Source of the DNA: Maylandia zebra
Lineage: Eukaryota > Chordata > Actinopteri > Cichliformes > Cichlidae
Direction: 5' to 3'
NCBI RefSeq assembly: GCF_041146795.1
Contig: NC_135177.1
Coordinates: 17,814,560 to 17,878,559 of the forward strand
Length of the DNA: 64,000 bases
The position numbers and the translations under genes were made by a program. The notes beneath the pieces are model-generated. The model saw only the letters and a program-made list of their open reading frames with translations, ran no database searches and had not been told where the DNA came from. Below, piece by piece: positions 59,878 to 64,000 of the stretch. Numbering within the stretch: the stretch's first letter is position 1; each line of letters starts with the position of its first letter.

Positions 59878-60975
59878 TTATACCTCAGTATTCAAATCTG
59901 AGCTATTTTTGCTTTGACTGGTGACCACTGACCCTGTGTAAGTGCGAGTGCGTGTCTCCTCTTCCTGGAAGACAGTCTCCAAAACATTTCGGATGGATTT
60001 GCGGACTTTGTCCTTAAAATCATGGCCCATGAACACATACAGCAGTGGATTGAAGCAACTGTTGAGAAAGGCCAGACTGGTGGCCAGAGGCATCCCGACA
60101 CCTATGACAAGATCTAATGTGTTGCTCTGAGTAGCAGACGTGAATTTCACTAGTTCAATTACACCAATTATGTAAAAGGGAGCCCAACACAGGAAAAAAG
60201 TGACAATAACAGCAGTGACAATTTTAAACGTGCGTGTTGATTGGCTGGCCATGGTGCGGTTTCTCCTCAGATGATGGATTAGGACAGCATAACAGGACAC
60301 AATGACAGTGAAGGGAACTGCAAATCCCAGGAAGAGACGAGTGATAGTCATGGCTAGATGACGAAACTGAATCACAGATGGTGCTGTATAGTTATCAGAA
60401 AGAGCATAGTTGCTGAAACAGAGGATTTGGTTTTCAGACATTTTCTCAGTGTCCCTGAAGATGAAATATGGAGCACTGAGAATCAAAGCAACCACCCAAA
60501 CACACAGACTCACATAGGATGCTTTGCGTACATTTCGGTGGTTCTGAGCCCAGATAGGCCACACCACAGACACACATCTGTCCACACTGATCACCACCAG
60601 AATGTAGACACTGGCAAACATGTTCAGAAAGCTGATGGTGGTGTTCAGCTTGCACATGAACTTGCCAAAAGGCCAGTGGAAACCTGAAGCTGTGTAAGTC
60701 ACACTCAGGGGAAGAAATGCAGTGAAGAGGAAGTCAGCCACAGCAAGGTTGAGGTACCAAACTGTGTTAACAGTTTTCTTCATCTTGAACCCGGTCACCC
60801 AGATAACCACTCCATTCCCGAGCACGCCGAGGACAAAGGCCACGGAATAAAGGATTACAGACATTGTGTTGAGAGACTGTTTCAGCCCATCATACTTGTC
60901 ACCATACACAGAGTCATTTTTATCAGGTGCAGCAGTTGTATTAATTTGATCGAAAGAGTTGTTGGTCATCTTCAT
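59878..60975 (-). CDS. R3: chemerin/formyl-peptide receptor-like GPCR
   Basis: A 365-residue class A GPCR, the most diverged of the three and the most canonical. It has N-glycosylation sequons at N5 and N12 and TM1 G-N54. TM2 has L-A-V-A-D81, with C108 and C186 for the disulphide. It carries D-R-C (132-134), C-W-A-P (263-266) and N-P-L-L-Y (309-313). A-P-Y-F-I-F-R-D-T-E at the TM4-loop 2 border is typical of the chemerin/formyl-peptide group. The tail ends S-S-D-L-N-T-E-V. The start is the ATG at 60975 (M-K-M-T-N-N-S); the codon before it is TTG. A TTTCTATGCAG acceptor lies 14 nt upstream, so the CDS is one exon with a leader near 63.7 kb. Exact subtype and ligand unknown. Confidence 0.9.
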   Translation of the reverse strand: MKMTNNSFDQINTTAAPDKNDSVYGDKYDGLKQSLNTMSVILYSVAFVLGVLGNGVVIWVTGFKMKKTVNTVWYLNLAVADFLFTAFLPLSVTYTASGFHWPFGKFMCKLNTTISFLNMFASVYILVVISVDRCVSVVWPIWAQNHRNVRKASYVSLCVWVVALILSAPYFIFRDTEKMSENQILCFSNYALSDNYTAPSVIQFRHLAMTITRLFLGFAVPFTVIVSCYAVLIHHLRRNRTMASQSTRTFKIVTAVIVTFFLCWAPFYIIGVIELVKFTSATQSNTLDLVIGVGMPLATSLAFLNSCFNPLLYVFMGHDFKDKVRKSIRNVLETVFQEEETRTRTYTGSVVTSQSKNSSDLNTEV

Positions 60976-61532
60976 CAATGTCTTCAGATCTGCATAGAAA
61001 AAAACATGAATTTATGTAAAAGTCATTTTTGATATTGATAATAATTCTGTCTTCACATATTGCACAGAAATATAAATTAATTACTCTTAAATTAATGTTT
61101 AATTTATAGTTAGTTATGAATCTTAGACAATAAAGGCTCAAAATGAACAGCAAATAAAATGCATTTAGCAGTGAAGGTCATCACTTGTAGTTGAGAGCAC
61201 TGTTTTCAGCTCAAATTAGATTATAATCCATCCATTCAGTGTTAATGGCTACTTCAGTTCATGATTGCACTACTGTGGCAGCAACATTCACAATGTGATA
61301 TGAAAATTCTTAACTGGCTGCTGAGCATAATGTATGCATGTAGTCACAGTTATCAGGAAACTGAAGAGTGTCCAAATCAGCAATGATGTTACAACACTAA
61401 AAGAGTATGTCACCGTAATTTCCCAACAATTGAACGCAAACACGAAAAAATAAATATCTGACCAAGAACTTCAGAAAAACTTAAATTATTCTTAAAATTT
61501 GCAGTCCTAAAAAAAAAAGTATAAATTTTTAT

Positions 61533-62633
61533 TTGTTGGAACTGATTGAAACAGAATTAGAAGAAAAACAATTCAGACTTGTAGAACGCAAAGGAACAAC
61601 AAATGCTATATTGATAAGCGTCCCAGAAAAAGCAGTTAAACTTCAAAAATATCTGTACTCATGTTTTATTGATGACATGAAATCCTTCAGCACTATCAGC
61701 TACAAAAATCTAATAGTTATTATTAGTTCTGAACAATGGCAAAAAAAGACCTATTATGAAGAACATGCACTTGGAACAAACTGTGGCAATCAAAAGTGAC
61801 AAAGAAATTTTCACTTCTGGTTTCGAAATTTGTCAAACTCAGAAGTGGTGTAGGGCAAAGTTGTGTGTTGTCAGCTGATCTGTTTCCTCTATACAGTGAT
61901 TATATCTTGCGAGATTAAAGGAGTGCCAGGCATTGTGGTTGATGGGCACCTCATTAATAACCTGAGATGTGCAGACGACACTGTAATCAATTCAACATCT
62001 ACAGAAAACAAATACTTATTGTATATAAGAAGAGTGAAGAAGTGGGACGGACATTAAGTCCCACATTCATTTTCTTGAATCTCAAGTAAACTTAGACAAT
62101 GATCATTTCCAAAAAGAAAGACAATATAGTGCAACATCATACTAAAGAATTCCACACAACAAGGCAATAAGTTTAAATATTTGGGTATTACTGTGAGTAA
62201 TGAAGATTGTTACGTAAAATCAAGATTTGGATTGCAAAAGGAAAGAAAGCTACCTCTGCAAGGACTACAGTTGATTGACAAATTTCCTTCAAGACAAGAA
62301 AGAGAGTCCTAGATGTCTACATCACACCTATCTTCATGTATGGAAGCAAAGAACGACCGACTAATGCAGAGGTTTTAAAATGCGCACACACCAAAAGATC
62401 ATTAAATAAAACATCAGAGAGACAAGCAAGACTCTCTGGGACAAGTACTGAAAAAGGACAATTGGAATTAAATCTGGAAAAGATTGAAGGGAACAAAGAC
62501 AAGGCAGAAGGCGAGAAACCGTCACTGGCAGAATACAAGACCGAAGGAAGAAAACACCAAATGAGTTGCTGGACTGTGTGAGAGAGAGGGCATCTAGTCT
62601 AAACGCCAATGCCATCCAATAAGACACTTAAGA
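61533..62633 (+). mobile_element. RTE-type LINE reverse transcriptase remnant
   Basis: Plus-strand pieces in several frames: E-L-E-E-K-Q-F and G-T-T-N-A-I, Y-L-Y-S-C-F-I-D-D, then I-N-N-L-R-C-A-D-D-T-V-I (the catalytic Y-A-D-D has Tyr changed to Cys). Further pieces are F-K-Y-L-G-I-T-V-S-N and a C-terminal R-K-D-N-like block. The order fits RTE/BovB-like elements. Stops and frameshifts make it inactive. It lies in the R3 leader intron, antisense to R3. Confidence 0.7.
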
Positions 62634-62649
62634 AGAAGAAAATATGTAT

Positions 62650-63690
62650 GGCTCTTCTGTCAGGTGTGGGTTGATGTGCAGTAGAAGAATATCAGAACAA
62701 ACTGTGACACATTAATACAACCTAGACTAAACTATGTGTATTTAATATGCTCAATTAAACTTAATATGCTCAATTAAAAAAGATCATTTAAATGATAGGT
62801 GATATTTTTCAGCTTTGTTGGCCACTTGTTGACTGACCCATGAAAAGTGGTTTCTCAGTTTACTAAATAAAATAACTATTAAAGGGTTTTTGACAATCCA
62901 ATCACAGGTTTACCTAATCGTCCATTTGATGTACTAAACGTTGGGCAATTACATCCATCATAATGGTCATGATGGCTGTGTGGGTTTGGGTGAGAATGTG
63001 GACTTTAATACTCACTGTGCAGTTGTTGAGCAACACTATGTCAATGGAATTGGAAAAAACCCCAAATTAAATTACTGCTTGTTTTTCTTCAGTGAAAAAG
63101 ACCTTTACTTAACCTCTAGGTCTGACAGATGATAACAAACTTCTGCAGTTACTCTAACTGCTTGCACCATGCTATATTTGGCTGCCTACATTTATGTCTG
63201 CCTGCAGCTTGGTTTAGATGTATTAGTCAACACATTTTGACGAATAAAGAGGTCAAAGAAGTTATAACTGTGCAAAGAACCTTACCGGCAATTACTTTAA
63301 AAGTCACTACCCTCATGAAAGTAATGCTGTCTCTTAAGTTCAGTGGTTTAACTTAATTTTAAGAAATTAGCCTATTTGATTATTTAACACTACACTTCCA
63401 GTGAATAACTATCCCAGCAGTCAGTGTTTCTACGTTATGCAATAGTGTAAAAAATGAATTTCCTTCTTTTTAATTTTTTTTATATATGTATAAATATATA
63501 TTCCATCCATTCATGCATGCATATAGATATTCAGGGAACTGAATTTTTGGGGGCTGAATCTTGAAAATGTATTAATCATGAGTGACTTAGTAATTAAAAA
63601 CTGGGAAAGTCTTAAGTGTCAGAGGTTTATCTATTAAAAAGTAAATACATGATGATTTTACAATCGTACAACAGCAAAGTAACAAAGACG
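62650..63690 (-). other. Distal part of the R3 leader intron
   Basis: AT-rich sequence between the LINE remnant and the R3 leader exon. No exon or element recognised; a (TATA)n-like stretch lies near 63480. Confidence 0.5.
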
Positions 63691-63696
63691 GCATAC

Positions 63697-63787
63697 CTTT
63701 AGTAAAGCTCTCTTGTTGGTTGTTGAAGAATCTTCTGCAGATGAATGCCTCATCAAACTCTGACAGGTTATTATAACTGAGACTAAT
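63697..63787 (-). promoter_or_regulatory. TATA promoter and leader exon of R3
   Basis: The minus strand reads TTAGTCTCAGTTATAATAACC, close to the R1 distal core promoter, then a leader with TCTTCAACAACCAACAAGAG ending TACTAAAG|GTATGC (donor at 63697). It would splice over about 2.7 kb to the acceptor just before the R3 ATG. Confidence 0.65.
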
Positions 63788-63969
63788 TTGTGGGTCGTAT
63801 TTTGCCATTTATAACAAGGCAGATCCACCGGAAGTTTGCAAAAGTTTGCAGACAAATGAAAGAGAAAGAAAAAATGAGAGACAGCACTGTTGCATTGTCT
63901 TCAGCATGGCCTTAGTATCACTATCTTATTTTGCCATTTTCCTCCAGTTTCTTTCTTAACTCTCTAAGG

Positions 63970-64000
63970 CAGTGGTTCTCATACCTTTCACAATGAGTAT
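63970..64000 (+). mobile_element. Start of a hAT-like MITE, cut by the window edge
   Basis: CAGTGGTTCTCATACCTTTC resembles the common CAGTGGTTCTCAAAC hAT MITE terminus. Only about 30 bp are visible. Confidence 0.4.

Overview
The window looks like ordinary nuclear DNA of a ray-finned fish, most likely a percomorph teleost. Coding sequence is sparse, split by GT-AG introns, and embedded in many transposon families typical of fish (hAT, Tc1, Harbinger, piggyBac-like, L1, RTE, Ty3/gypsy, tRNA-derived SINEs). No bacterial-style operon, CRISPR array or phage module is present.

Region 1 (1-19.3 kb) is the 5' half of a minus-strand spire1 gene, an actin nucleator. Four coding exons with matching splice sites and phases can be joined: exon 1 (18786-19128), a 29-nt microexon 2 (14826-14854), exon 3 (5471-5704) and exon 4 (2954-3079). 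They encode the KIND domain. The WH2 and FYVE-type parts lie beyond the left edge. The introns hold a solo LTR inside a dead Tc1 copy, hAT fragments, a LINE tail with a (CATC)n tract, and dinucleotide repeats.

Region 2 (22.3-64 kb) is a minus-strand cluster of chemoattractant-type class A GPCR genes of the chemerin/formyl-peptide receptor group. There are three intact single-coding-exon genes, R1 (22358-23422), R2 (50093-51139) and R3 (59878-60975), and two pseudogene pieces (55141-55550 and 59345-59733). Each intact gene has a splice acceptor just before its ATG and a conserved TATA-type promoter with a short non-coding leader exon 1-2.8 kb upstream. R1 has a second TATA promoter and leader closer to the gene. 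All three receptors end in T-E-V.

Region 3 (27.7-49.3 kb), between R1 and R2, is packed with mobile elements. It contains: a Harbinger derivative with a MADF-like domain interrupted by a 187-bp solo LTR; a large multi-exon transposon gene (C2H2 fingers plus DDE-type transposase with several frameshifts, followed by intact SAMD3-like exons); inside one of its introns, a SINE split by a hAT element that itself carries a TTAA-flanked element and a hAT MITE; and a young 5'-truncated L1 flanked by an unusually long 454-bp direct duplication.

Region 4 (53.2-63 kb), around the pseudogenes and R3, holds a decayed Ty3/gypsy element with a nested BED-finger hAT element, a SINE fragment and an RTE-type LINE fragment.

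The most notable observations are the 454-bp target duplication at the L1, the promoter-like block with an ATG and splice donor inside the TTAA element, the shared core promoter of the receptor cluster, and the loss of the TM6 toggle tryptophan in R2. Family names come from recognised motifs only; no database search was possible.
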